From: Gyromitra esculenta
Taxonomy: Eukaryota; Ascomycota; Pezizomycetes; Pezizales; Discinaceae
Assembly (NCBI GenBank): GCA_038503075.1
Contig: JBCAML010000003.1
Span: forward strand, 1,550,001-1,614,000
DNA length: 64,000 nucleotides
Reading direction: 5' to 3'
Positions within the stretch are counted from its first letter, which is position 1. Every line of letters begins with the position of its first letter. Position numbers and translations under genes: made by a program. Shown here one piece after another: positions 24,601 through 36,037 of this stretch. The notes under the pieces were generated by a model, which was not told where the DNA came from, ran no database searches, and saw only the letters and a program-made list of their open reading frames with translations.

Positions 24601-27600
24601 CATCGTGTGCACCCTTTCCGATGCCCTGAAAACTCAAAGGGCACTCCACAATCATCAATCGGCCAATTATAGCCTTACTTTTCAGCACTTAAAGTAGAGT
24701 AGCTAGCTGAATGCGATGCGTTACGAGATGCCAGAATTCTTCCGGCCGCCACCGCCATCATCAAAAAAATAAAAAAAGAGTGATCGGGATTTGCCGCCAA
24801 ATCCATGAACCTGATGCGACGAATCTAAGGATACCTACCTTTATACTGTAACTGTAACCATCACGTCAGATTGCCGCGACACGAACTGCATGAAAGGTGT
24901 CAGCAAAAAAACTCAATGAGCAGGCCGTATCCTTACTGCGGACCGATAATCTCCGGCCAAACAATAATTACGCCTTCATGAAATATCGGTAGCGCCCCGG
25001 ACTCGGATATCGATCCTACCCGCGCCCGACGAAAACGGACAACTTTTAGATCCGTTTACTGCACGAAGCTAGCGACTAATTTCACGATCTCCACCATAGG
25101 AACAGGGCAACTCGAGACGTTGCCAGAGGCGTTGCTGCTGACCTTACTTTTTCGGACGACTTCCCTTCTTGACAGCTCCTCGATCAGATCTGGCCGTCCT
25201 TTTGCGGAAGATTCAGATCACACCTCGAAGGGACAGGGCTCTCGCGTTCCCGGATCGTGGCTTTCCTAACAACAGCACCGCTTGTCGTACGGTATGCATT
25301 CGAGTGTGATCCGGTCGCAACAAAGGAATCTTCCGATTATCTGATTGTTTCGTGATCCGAACGACAAAATCCTTTTTAGCGATAATTTTTAAAGTACTTT
25401 GATCATGTACACTTCAACACCGAACGTAACTACAATACAGCATCGGTCTCCATCGAGCTCCCCAATCCCCACAAAGTCACCAGATCCTCAAGGTAGTATT
25501 TCTTGCGCCGATATATCGGTAGGTCACATGCTAGCTCCAGTTTTCAACCGCGGTCAGGAAAAGTACCTAGTAAACCCGAACAACTTTCGAGCCGTAACCA
25601 CCTTTAATTAACTTCTCAAGTTAACTTTGTAACTTCGGTTCAAGCGCTGCCATTTGACCTCGGGTACTTACCGTTTTACTATTTACTAAACACTGTGGCG
25701 GCTATTTTAGGAATAGCGAAGGTGATACGGCAATGTATTTTCACCAGAAAGGGTAGGATTCTGTAATAACCAACCCTATTAGGCAAAATACTCGTTCCTA
25801 TAACCTAAAAGCAGTCCAAAATCCGATGACGATGAATATCAGAGCATCAATGCATTGCTATTGTGGGTCCAGAATGGAAGAGATTAATAATCCGAGTGGG
25901 AGCACGTTAGAGATAAACGAGCCCTAATGGTCTCGTTACGGGGCTGGCGAATGATCCAAGCAAGCAGTGCGCCTAGAACAGTAAATGGGGATGGGATAAC
26001 GAGAGGTGGTCATTAGGTGATGTTCCACAACATGCTGTTTCTTGCATCCGACCAAACAGCCAAACCTCGGGTTAGTTTTGTGGCAGCAATTAGGATCAGT
26101 TTTACAAAATGCGTGTTCCCGCCTGTAAAACATACACTTAGATACATGTACTACTACTCAGGGAACTATAAATTTTTTTTTTTACTTCCTGGAGAGTTTT
26201 CTATCATCACTTTCTGTCGGTCCGGCCGGGTACTGGAAGCGTTTTGTCCCCTAGTCGACCTGTAAGTACAACCCTGCGATACATCATCGGCAGACGATGT
26301 CGGTACTCTTGGGTGCTGAGTACCGGCATGAAGGGTTTGAGGTTCTAGACTTGAGCGGAGATCTCCATCCATCCCACTAATTCATAATATACTCTACAGA
26401 CTGACCATCGCTCAGCAAAACCCTCACGGATGCTACTGAAGAGATCAATCACGCATTAGTTCTAATTCACTCGGCATACAAAACTCAGACCATGAAGTAC
26501 TTACCCAATGTATACACACTTAGGTAGGGGGCCTGTACTCCAGAAGGATATGGTTGATCATGGGTGATCCTAATCGGGCTCTGAGTGTTTTATCGTTAAC
26601 ACCATTTCCACGGATCCGGATAGGATAAAGCTGCTAGGGTCCACAGTCTTGTGGCATGAGCAGGTTTAAGAACCACCACCACCACCACCAGTTATCGTTA
26701 TGTAAAGCGAGGTGCGGCCATTGCGGTAACGTTCCTTTTCACCGGCGGAGATCCACGGCCTTCCACTTACGGCTTCATTGGCCTGTAATCCTGTGTCAAA
26801 AAAAAAGACGGCAGTCTTAGTTCGCGTAGTGAATGGTACCTGCTTTACGCACTAACTATTCTCAGCCGAGTATAAGGCAATTGCGCAAAGCGAGGAACCT
26901 GTCACTCAGTGGCGGCAACCGAGCACGGACAATTACAATCCCTGTCCTCGACCTGTCGGCTCCCTCCCAGCTCAACATCAAATTACCAGATACGTAAAAC
27001 ACACTGCTCGAGCCACCTTTAAAAACCACCACCCATGTTGTTCCCACCAATCGATACTGACGTCGATTGACTGTTCCCGATGCTGGCACATCGCTGTCGC
27101 CGTTCTGAGAGGTGATTTTTTTTTACAGTTTAGTTAAAAAGGGTGCGAGGTTCCGAGTACCAGAAACGAGGACAAGGACAGGCATTCAACAACAGCTAAT
27201 TACAGGTCAGTGCAGAGTGTGGAGTTTTAATAGCGTGGGTCCTATTGGGGTGTTTTACGATTCCTGCTCGCCGTTTACAACAACTCTAAGCATCACCAAC
27301 AAGGTACCCATTTTGGCCTCTAGATTTACGCGATTATTAAGAAATTGTTTCATATAATCACCCCTTTTTGTCCTCCTGATTCACTTCCACGAGGTCACGC
27401 CTAAGCTACTTTTAGCAAAAAAATAAATAATTACGTCTGGCAGGCGAAACCAACCGATCGACGCAAGGATATCCCGTTGCTGTCATTGATGCCGATCGCT
27501 TGGTGATCTACAGTCGTACAGCAGCGACACAAATTTCGTTATTTCTCAAGATGTGAGGGGGGGGAACTCACGAATTGAAACCCTACGCCTCATTAAACGG

Positions 27601-30600
27601 AAAGAAAGGGGCAAAAGATATTGATAGCAGCATACGGAAAACTCCGCACCTTTTGGAATCTAGATACAATAAGGAGAACCGGTCACGATATGAATGTTTA
27701 ACGTTGATAAGCCACGTATTAAAGACCCTCTGTCTGGTACCTACATATGTCAGCCACGTGAAACTTCGATCCGAAATCGCTGGAACAAATTCGCGAATAG
27801 GCTGACTGGTGATGGGGCTTTGTCCCCCGGGTGATAGTGGGGGGGAATCCAAGTAAAACAGCGCCGCCAAAATTTTACTGGAGATACCTAAAATAGTTTT
27901 CGTGGTAAATAAATACTTTCTACCTGGGTTTCATTGGCTTCTCTTGTGTTTTTAGCAAGGAGATAAGCAAAAAAAAATCCCTTTCATGTACATACAACAT
28001 GATCCGCGTAAATCACAGCTGATCAATGTAACTTTTACTCTAAGCATTTGGATGACCAGTGGTCAGATTTTATTTACGATGCCCAAGCTCACGTTGCGCG
28101 TTAACATTCTTAGTCAATAGGTTCGTGCAGCTGTGCAGGTCACTTTAGATTCGCATTGGCGCGTCCGTGACCTAAGGATCACAAAATCTTTACAGGGTAA
28201 AACTAGCACCGTTTGGGTCACGGTATTATAAAGTACGGATTTACGTTGAATCAGCACTGTGGGGTTTTCTAAGAAACCTATTGCGCCTCGGTCTCCTATT
28301 CTTCGTTTTTTTATTTGGTTCTGTGGGTGTGTGTGCGTGGGGGGGAGCTGTATGTAAATGGGCCGAACTTATGGGCAGACTCGGTTTCGAAGATTATGGC
28401 GTCAGAATTGTAGGATCGATCGATGTTACAGTTAACAATGTTCTGTGGAGAATGTGCCCGACGTCCCTACGCATATGGGATTGTGTATAAAAGACTGGGT
28501 TAGTTTGGCTGTTTGCGGTGTTTATAGCTTCACCGCCAGTAAATTTAAATTATGCCTTAAGCTTAAGGTGACGCTCCGCAATAGTTCTGTTCGACCTCCC
28601 GGCATTGGTATGGACAGAACTAAGTCTGCCGTAAAGTTGCGGAGTGTGTGCGAGGTAAGTTTTATATCTAATCATGTCCTGCATAAATACGGTCGCGGCG
28701 AGAGTCACAAAAACGTAGCGCAATATATACACGTGGTCCATCTCTGACTTCTTTCAAGAGGCAGTCATATATCATAAGTCCTAGCTAGCGAAGAGTATAT
28801 CTTGCTAGATGTCAGTCTCCCTAGAGAGATTTGAAGCCCTAGGCCTCTGGGCATCGGGTTTAAGGAGATGAAAAGTAAAGAAAAGTTACACTCTCAATAG
28901 GTTCTCGGCGCCTGATTGAAATAAATGAAGAGCGAAAACCTTGCTATCAAAACCGGGGAGATTGGGATCAAACCGGTTCCAGCCCTGGTTCGTTATATCG
29001 AAATGCTTTAGCATACGGTCGAGGGGACACTTAAGTTGTCCTACCAAGATACCTACTTGAGAGGTTTGAGGTGAACTCCCTTCGAGTTTTCTAGATTTCG
29101 CATCAGAATGAGTTCATAAAGTCTAGAGTGGTCTCTACCCACGTGCGTGTTAGCTATTAAATAACTATAGTATACGCTGGTCTCTTTATAGGTTGCATAT
29201 CGTGTTGCACAAGAGATGAGTTGTAGGGGAAGCGGGATAGCCCGCGGAGTCGGAATTAAGTAGCCTAATTGTACATATATAAATTACACAGTGAGCAGAT
29301 ATATGATCATGATGTGTGGGCGAAATTTTCGTAGCTTATGTTAATAGGTCATTAGCATGAGATATCACTCGAACTTACATATGTAGTTATACTTCGTCCT
29401 GGGTCAAACCAGGAGCCAATCGGCCAAATTGAGAAGGAATCGTGCAACCGTACTCACACGGGATCTTCCGACCTAGAGTCATTTCCCGAGACTTCGTTTG
29501 ATATTTAGCCGTATTTCTGGGTGTTTATCATAGGGTGGCAGGTGCGTTTTTTATGCTTTGCTTTCGGCTCGGAGTTTTCGTTTACTCTAATCATGAGATC
29601 GGGAGAAAAAAGGGTTAATTTTTATAATCAATCCGCAAGCAATACGCATGCGTTATAACATTAGCACTAGTAGCATGCCCATAACTCATTCTGAACTACT
29701 TATGTGACCGACAAAATTTTTTCTTCGATGGTAATATTTAGTTTTTAGAATTATCTTTCATGGATAACGCGCCTTGTCCATGAATTTTAATCGTGGATAT
29801 ATAAGTGTTCAAATATACATGAAATGAAGTGAATTTAGGCAGGAGTTTGCTTTACCAGTATTGTTCGGATTCTCTTCGCTCACGTACATATGTGTATGAT
29901 ATCGATATCGATCAGTATGCAACCGGTTCCCTTTTAAGTAATTAGACGTATAATATGCTAGGGTACGTATGTACGACGTGTTCTCTAGCTATTAAGTTAA
30001 TCGGAAAGACTAGTCGCTTATCGCCTGGGAGGTCTCATTATTATCTAGTGGATATCTAAGTCGTTGAAAGAAACTACATGTATGTCTTATTAATCTTTGT
30101 GGCTGGAAAAAAACAAACAAAAATTTTGTGCACTAAACTAGGATAGGAATATTTATCTTTGTTTCCTCTTTGGTTAGTGTTAAGTTCCCTAGAGTTGCGT
30201 GTGATGTTTTATAGACTCTGATTGTTGCCGGTGTGTATATGCACATATGGTTGCAGTTTGTAGGTATGAGAAAAAAGGTTTCCTTCTTTTCCCGACTTTG
30301 ATCGTACGTATTAGATGGGTTACCTGGGCTAACTCATCTAGATGCTTTGAATCTGAAAAACTTTCATTAACTAGATTGGAAAGTGCCGTCTTTGCGCGTT
30401 TTCCTGGGGTTTACTTAAATTCTGGGATCTTCCATACGTAATTGTAGGATGCTTAAGAGTGATAATGGGCCATTGTCTACATTCTGACAGCTAAGGAGAG
30501 TGCACTGGCGGAAATTTGAGGATTACCGAGCCATGAGGTTGTTATTTAGGGATAAGAGCTTAGCTATATGTATAATATACAGAGATCTTTATGGCTGTCT

Positions 30601-31097
30601 GGTTGTCTCGCTGTAAAGCGGCAGGTTATGGATTCGAATCCAATGTTCCCCATCCCTGGTATACCCGCTTCCTAGGTCGAGCTGGTTCTGGCAGCTTTTC
30701 CAGCTACAATATCTAAATGGGGACTTGATGCCTAATAGTACATCGCCGTAACCTACGGGTTGCATGCGAGTATGAAGAATTATTATTACTATTATACAGA
30801 AATCTTAAATGTGATATAAGGAGAGAGATGAGATTATTGGGATATGGTATTTGTGTATTGTCATAGCTTTAGTGCTAGTTACAATCAATGAGTTAAACAA
30901 AAAACAAAAAACACAGAAATCTTGCTAGAAATGACGAGTGATGGGCAGTGATCAAGAAACGCAGTTGCTGATATTTAATACTATGTTTTAGCCTTTAAGG
31001 TTGGGAGGCTCTATCCCAACGGCAATCAATGTACCGTTTAACATCCTATTGTTAAAGCTCAATGTGGTACAACTCTAGGATATACTTGGTTTATGTA
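24601..31097. other. Gene-free region, about 6.5 kb
   Basis: No frame here has protein-like composition or splices to anything recognisable. It contains TACATGTA at 26143 and 30075, a (CAC)n tract at 26674-26690, a tRNA-like fragment around 30592-30655 that does not fold (see rejected items), and simple AT-rich DNA. Some segments contain decayed repeats I cannot name. Confidence 0.45.
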
Positions 31098-31329
31098 CAG
31101 TCACGTTCGCAAAATCCTGGCACCCTACTAACCGCTGATAATAAACCAAATAGCTACGAATCGAACTGGAAAACAATAATTCAAAAGGGTAGAAAACTAT
31201 GGAGATCCTCAGATGCTGAATAGCGTCTAACTACCTCACATAACTATCTTCTACAAAAATTATAGCCTCAATCCGTCGACAGTCGTGCTTAACAGAGACG
31301 AGGATGCCAAGACTTTTCGAACGAGACTG
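31098..31329. mobile_element. MITE family 'CAGTCnCG', copy 1 (232 bp, TA-flanked)
   Basis: Ends are inverted repeats of about 28 bp. The left end begins CAGTCACGTTCG and the right end, read on the other strand, begins CAGTCTCGTTCG; both continue into AAA(A/G)TC(C/T)TGGCA. TA lies immediately outside (31096-31097, 31330-31331). A second copy in opposite orientation at 45476-45710 aligns over the full length. CAGTC...AAGTCTTGGCA termini with TA duplication match the Tc1/mariner/pogo style of fungal DNA transposons; no transposase is present. Differences between copies are dominated by C/T and G/A changes, as expected of repeat-induced point mutation or CpG decay. Confidence 0.85.
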
Positions 31330-31331
31330 TA

Positions 31332-32232
31332 ATGTGACGCGGTTAAAATCGAAGGAATATCAGTACTATGGTCGCGGGGTAAGTCTGATGACAGGTGGCG
31401 GTGCAGCCCATTTCTCATGGAACGTGAACGCGTTTGAATTTCATACTTCTACCGACTAACTTGGCTCAATGTTCAGTACATAGAATTCTCCATTCTTCAC
31501 CGTTGTTATCAGGCTTCTCTGAGGGTTGTGGAGTGGGAACAAAAATAGGTATCTCTTGCTCGCGCCGCCGCCTGTCACTAGACTTACCCCTGCGGCCGTA
31601 GTACTAAGGGCGAGAACAGGCAGTCAAATTGTACGTTTTCATGGCGTCTTACAATGTAGACTATGAAAATGACTTGGATTTTTACCTGCAGCAGTAATAG
31701 CCATAGTTTACATATATAGCTAAAGCTAGTATGAAATATATAATGCTGATATCCTAACCTATACTTAAGAAGCTAGGAAAACTACGTTCATGCGTAGGAG
31801 TGATAATCAATAAGAATGAGAACATGGACAAGGAAGCCCTAGTGGCCGTAACTACTCTGATGGGTTCTATCCTGTCCTGCCCTGCATAAAGTAGGAAACT
31901 CGAAGAGTGTTTGGTGACATAAGAAGAAAATAGGTGTAGGGGAAGTGAATACACCGCCAAGTAGCTCAGGCTATGATCGAGCTAGGAAGGAATATGGATA
32001 ATATATGACAAATGAAACACTGCACCAAACCTCAGAGATGCGCAGCCAAACATAGTAAGGAGAGAAAAATGCAGTGGAAAAAAATAATCGTCGGTTAGAC
32101 TCGTAAGCCAGGTAAGAACCCGAAGTTGCTTCGGGTAAGATTCTAACCATTATCCTTCCAGATATCAACGCTCGCTGCCCCATCACAATAAAAGCAAAGG
32201 AGAAACTAAAAGAGGGAACTGTTACCCCATAA
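31332..32232. other. Intergenic region, nothing recognised
   Basis: About 900 bp between the MITE and the stop codon of the minus-strand gene. One inverse copy of the word ATTATCACTC lies at 31798-31807. No coding features. Confidence 0.4.
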
Positions 32233-34569
32233 TCAACCCGCAATACCCACACCGCCGCCACCCCCATTCCTCCCAGCCCCCCCACCTCCACCCCCACCTT
32301 TACGTCGCTCCTTCTTCTTCACCTGTCGCCCCCCTCTGGGCCTTTTTTGCTTAATGCCCCCGATCTGAACCCTAGGCTGCTGTGGTGCTTGGCCCTGGGC
32401 CGGCTGCTTCCCATCTAGAACAACCTTGCTCACGGGATCTACAGCAGCAGGGACTTCTTCGACCGGCTCAACAGTGGAACCTATACCCCCTGCCTGCCCA
32501 GCATCATTAGGTCCGTAACCATATGTCCATCCCGCATTGGCATAGTCCAGATGGCCTGGAACCCAATGCATTGCCTGCAGTACTGGTGTGCCACTGCCCA
32601 AAAATGTAGGTCCCTGAGTCTCATCATGCTGCGAGAATACTGGCGATGGCTGTGCAGAGTGTGGATATTGTGTGTGCTGTGTAGCGTACCATTGTGCATT
32701 GGGGTCAGGGATGTTGGTGTTTGGGATCATGGGATATTGTTCGGGGTTCCAAGGTCCTGGGGGCTGCCCAGGAGCCATAGGATATCCAGGCCCCCAATTC
32801 ATACTGTTGGGGCCGCTGCCTTCAGGGTATCCGTCGTTATAACCCCACCCTTCGCCATCAGCCTCCTGCTCTTCGCCTTCTTCTGCTTCCTCACCATGTT
32901 CGTCAGCCCACTGATGCTCGATTCCGGTTGCGAAGTCACCACGGGAAATCTGGTTTTGGTGTTGCGGGCGCCAACCGTTTCCTCTGTCTTCCACATTCAT
33001 GGGAGGGTGTCGTTCGGGAAGGGCTTGATCTTCCTCCTCATCTTCAGCATCTCTAACTCTCACAAGAGTGCAATCGACCACTTTTTTCCCCCGAGTCCAG
33101 ATATCTTCTAGCGTCGCACTAAGTACCGTCCACTGTGGTTCTGTGGCTCCCGCTTCCTTGAGATGAGGACTTGGCACGTAGTCCATGGCGTCCCCTCTTA
33201 AACTAGAGCTACCGACTAAACTTGAGCCTGCTGAGCGCGGATGCCACCCTTCTTCTTTCTTGACAATCGTCTTTGGCGACCTCATGCCCGTTTCTTGAAC
33301 CCTGTTAACATCTCGTCCAGTTTCATCACCATCACGATAAAACCGCTGTCCTTCTTCACCCAAGATCAAATCGACTTTCTCACCGCTTTCAATCTCAGCT
33401 GTTGGTTTGGGGTTTGAGCCGGGGAAGTAGAGGTGATCGCCATCTCTTGCGGTACCAAATAACTCTAATATACTAGCTATTGGAGTACTCAACGGAAGTT
33501 TCTCAGTCTTCAACACTATAGCCCTACCTGGAGCCACCGAGAACGGAACGGATATTCTTAGCTTAAAGCCTTCTCTCGGTGGTGGTCTTGGTGGGAGAAA
33601 TGGCGGAAGCGTGGTCAATATTTTAGGTGTAGACGGGCGATCATCTTCATCTGATGATATCTCTATTGGTGAATATGAACGGTTGACTTTCCGAGAGGGG
33701 TCGAAACTGTGCTTTGGAGCATCCCCATTGACCTGAACTAGGGCTGGCTTCTGTTTGATCAAGTTACTCCTTTCTAGTAGCTTCCTTCGTAATTCTGCCT
33801 GGCGGGACTTTATCGCCTCAGCCTCAGCAACCGAGTCCTTCTCCTTAATTTCCGCGCCGTTTTGAATCGCCGGAATAGGCGGCGGCGGAGGAGGTGGAGT
33901 GGGAAGTGGGGGAGGGGTCGTTCTTCGTCGCTTGTCTATCCCTTCGGTTTTTGCCACCTCCCCTTCAGGGGGTGAGGATTTTCTTTTCCGTAACCCATTT
34001 TCTAGAAGTTTCCGCCGCAACTCTGCTTCCAGCGTCGCAGGGGTTTTTCGTGGCTCTTCCTCTCTCGCTCGGAATTTCTCTGGTAAAGGAGAGACTAAGC
34101 TCTGGTCTACACTGGGCGATTTTGGAATTATAGCTGGAGGGGTTGGAGGAGAGGAGATAGATAATTGTTTTGTGAGTATTTGGATCCTATCGCGAAGATC
34201 TGTGGGGCTGGGAATGGGCTTTGGTGGGAGTGTAGAAGCGGTGCTTGGAAAGAGCTGTGCTTCTGGGCGCGGCTCGGGTTTTCGATCGGGGCTCAGTTCT
34301 AGGTTCAACTCTTTCTGGGATAGTTCTGGCTTGAGTTTTGGTGGTGTTGGTGTTGATGGGGACTGCAGCTGAGGTTTGGGTTTTGGTGGGGACTGCCTAG
34401 GTTGAGGCTCTGCGGGTCGCTGAGATGCCTCTCGCTCATCACCATTACGTTCATTACTATTTCGCCTACAAGGCTCCTTGCGATTATAGTTCGGCAAGGG
34501 CTCAGGTTCATCTGGCGGTAGCCCTATGGATGCCAAAAGTTTATCGTAAAAAGAATCTGCGTCCGTCAT
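32233..34569 (-). CDS. Large disordered protein with paired ELRRKLLE motifs and RGG-like tail, 778 aa (function unknown)
   Basis: Single open exon starting MTDADSFYDKLLASIGLP. The first 130 residues are Pro/Lys/Glu/Ser-rich. Two short repeats, AELRRKLLENGLRKRK (about 180-195) and AELRRKLLERSNLIKQK (about 255-271), look like matching basic helices. Near residue 300-310, SPIEISSDEDD has the form of a SUMO-interacting motif (hydrophobic core then acids). Residues about 334-402 (FKLRISVPF... to KVDLIL) alternate strand and helix in a way that could be a ubiquitin-like beta-grasp; that is speculation. The C-terminal half is Gln/Pro/Gly/Tyr/Trp-rich and ends in a Lys/Arg-rich stretch plus poly-Gly with few Arg, a possible RNA-binding tail. 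Coding nature is supported by 2.3 kb without a stop and consistent composition. An internal intron cannot be excluded. Confidence 0.75.
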   Translation of the reverse strand: MTDADSFYDKLLASIGLPPDEPEPLPNYNRKEPCRRNSNERNGDEREASQRPAEPQPRQSPPKPKPQLQSPSTPTPPKLKPELSQKELNLELSPDRKPEPRPEAQLFPSTASTLPPKPIPSPTDLRDRIQILTKQLSISSPPTPPAIIPKSPSVDQSLVSPLPEKFRAREEEPRKTPATLEAELRRKLLENGLRKRKSSPPEGEVAKTEGIDKRRRTTPPPLPTPPPPPPPIPAIQNGAEIKEKDSVAEAEAIKSRQAELRRKLLERSNLIKQKPALVQVNGDAPKHSFDPSRKVNRSYSPIEISSDEDDRPSTPKILTTLPPFLPPRPPPREGFKLRISVPFSVAPGRAIVLKTEKLPLSTPIASILELFGTARDGDHLYFPGSNPKPTAEIESGEKVDLILGEEGQRFYRDGDETGRDVNRVQETGMRSPKTIVKKEEGWHPRSAGSSLVGSSSLRGDAMDYVPSPHLKEAGATEPQWTVLSATLEDIWTRGKKVVDCTLVRVRDAEDEEEDQALPERHPPMNVEDRGNGWRPQHQNQISRGDFATGIEHQWADEHGEEAEEGEEQEADGEGWGYNDGYPEGSGPNSMNWGPGYPMAPGQPPGPWNPEQYPMIPNTNIPDPNAQWYATQHTQYPHSAQPSPVFSQHDETQGPTFLGSGTPVLQAMHWVPGHLDYANAGWTYGYGPNDAGQAGGIGSTVEPVEEVPAAVDPVSKVVLDGKQPAQGQAPQQPRVQIGGIKQKRPRGGRQVKKKERRKGGGGGGGAGRNGGGGGVGIAG

Positions 34570-35015
34570 CTCTAGCGGGGTCTTCCGAGGACTTGAGTTA
34601 TACGATGAGTAGCGTCCGCAAGCCGAGAGACAACGGGTCCAACTATGTTTAGAATGAAATCTCTAGTATTTCATTCCCTGCTTCTGGCGCTGGAAGGCTT
34701 CTTGTCAGCAAGGACTCTGTAAATGGGTTTGCTGAAGAACGGGGTTTCTTTCACCGCTGTGAGGATGCTGATGGGGTGGGGACATATAGTAGTAGCAGTA
34801 ACGGTTGTCGAATTTGCCTTGGTGTTAAAAGATAGGAAGGGAAATTCGAGATGAAATAGAGTGGGGGAACGAATGCTGGTGATTGGGCTACAAGTGAAGG
34901 AGTGGGAAGATGTCTTCAGAGAAGGATGTTTGGTCGCCAAGATAGGTGGCTCGTGCAGTGCGGTGGGGTTTTCCCGTGTGGCGGTGTGGCGATCAGGGAT
35001 CCAGGCAGCCATGTA
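34570..35015. other. Short intergenic region upstream of the disordered-protein gene
   Basis: Presumed promoter of the minus-strand gene at 32233-34569. No gene seen. A minus-strand frame at 34671-35060 runs into the MITE terminus at 35016 and is not believed. Confidence 0.4.
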
Positions 35016-35474
35016 GCGCATTTGACCGGGAAGTGGGTCAGACGGGGAAATGGGTCGCATGGCAACGGGCGAAAAAAGCCAAAAACTAGAAAAACACTGT
35101 CCTCACAATAATTCAGAAAGGCCATAACTCTCCACAAAGTTTAAGTTTTTAGTTTCAGCTACCTTGCCAAGGGCTTTGAGTTTTTTTTACTGTAAGATTT
35201 GCTCCAAAACTCACAAAAAAATGTGTTCAGTCTATCTCCCAATACAAAAATTTGTATTGAGATTCAAGTTTGCAACCTCAACTCTACCAAGATCCAGGAT
35301 AATTGTTTAAGTTTTTCGCAGAGGATATCTTCTTACTTATAGATATCCTTACCTAAACAGTATAACTTAGTTTTAAATGGTTGTAATGGTTTTGAGGTTT
35401 TGAAGTTATGAAGATTTTGTGTGGTTTCCGACCGACCCATTTCCCAGTCTGACCCACTTCCCGGTCAAATACGT
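35016..35474. mobile_element. TA-flanked MITE with 42-bp terminal inverted repeats (459 bp)
   Basis: The left terminus (35016-35057) and right terminus (35433-35474, opposite strand) agree at nearly every one of 42 positions: (G/A)CG(C/T)ATTTGACCGGGAA then GTGGGTCAGAC(G/T)GGGAA, ATGGGTCG. TA flanks each end (35014-35015, 35475-35476). Each terminus itself contains two near-identical 12-mers, GGGAAGTGGGTC and GGGAAATGGGTC, which look like tandem transposase-binding sites. The interior is AT-rich and non-coding. It lies between a gene start and the FBH1-like gene. High arm identity suggests it is younger than the other elements here. Confidence 0.85.
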
Positions 35475-36037
35475 TACCTGGAACACGACACCTAAGAGCG
35501 GCTTGTTTGTATTGTATTGAGTTAGTACTGTATCTCACAGAGAGCTGCGAGTGAGAGTATTTATTTTTAATGGGAGTTTTTCGTACGCTACGGATATAAG
35601 TTATTGGAGGTTATTATTACATGTAAATAAGATGCGTGAATGCTCCAGCGAACCGAACCCTAACCCGAATTGGGTCAAGAGATCAAGCGGGCCTTCCCGT
35701 TCGCACATGATACACGACTGTTTTCGCGATTCTATCACAACGGTCTTACCATTGTCACAAAAAGGCTTCGAAATTTGGAGGGCTGTACTTTTCAATCCCG
35801 CATTTCTCTGCTAACAGCGATTTCAGTTTTCTCAGTAGCCTGCCGTCTGGCTTTAGTAACACAACAAGGATATCCTGCTCTCTGCTGTGTTTTGGACTGG
35901 GAGCGGTGGTTTAGCAACAATCGGAACTAGGCTAAATATCGAAAGACTGCAAACTGGCAAGTGCGATACAGCATATTATAGGCCCCAGGCCTCTGGATAA
36001 TTGATCTTAGTCCGATATCTGGAACCTAGTTGTAGCT
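35475..36037. other. Upstream region of the FBH1-like gene
   Basis: About 560 bp. TACATGTA at 35618. Short open frames on both strands but nothing protein-like. Presumed promoter of the helicase gene. Confidence 0.4.

Noticed and set aside
30592..30655. tRNA-like sequence (GGATTCGAATCC B-box-like palindrome, GTA in a possible anticodon loop)
   Set aside because: The acceptor stem does not pair, the T stem is broken, and the A box is poor. At best a tRNA relic; more likely chance around a 12-bp palindrome.
35650..35670. Telomere-like AACCCTAACCC
   Set aside because: Fewer than two units in an internal position; chance occurrence.
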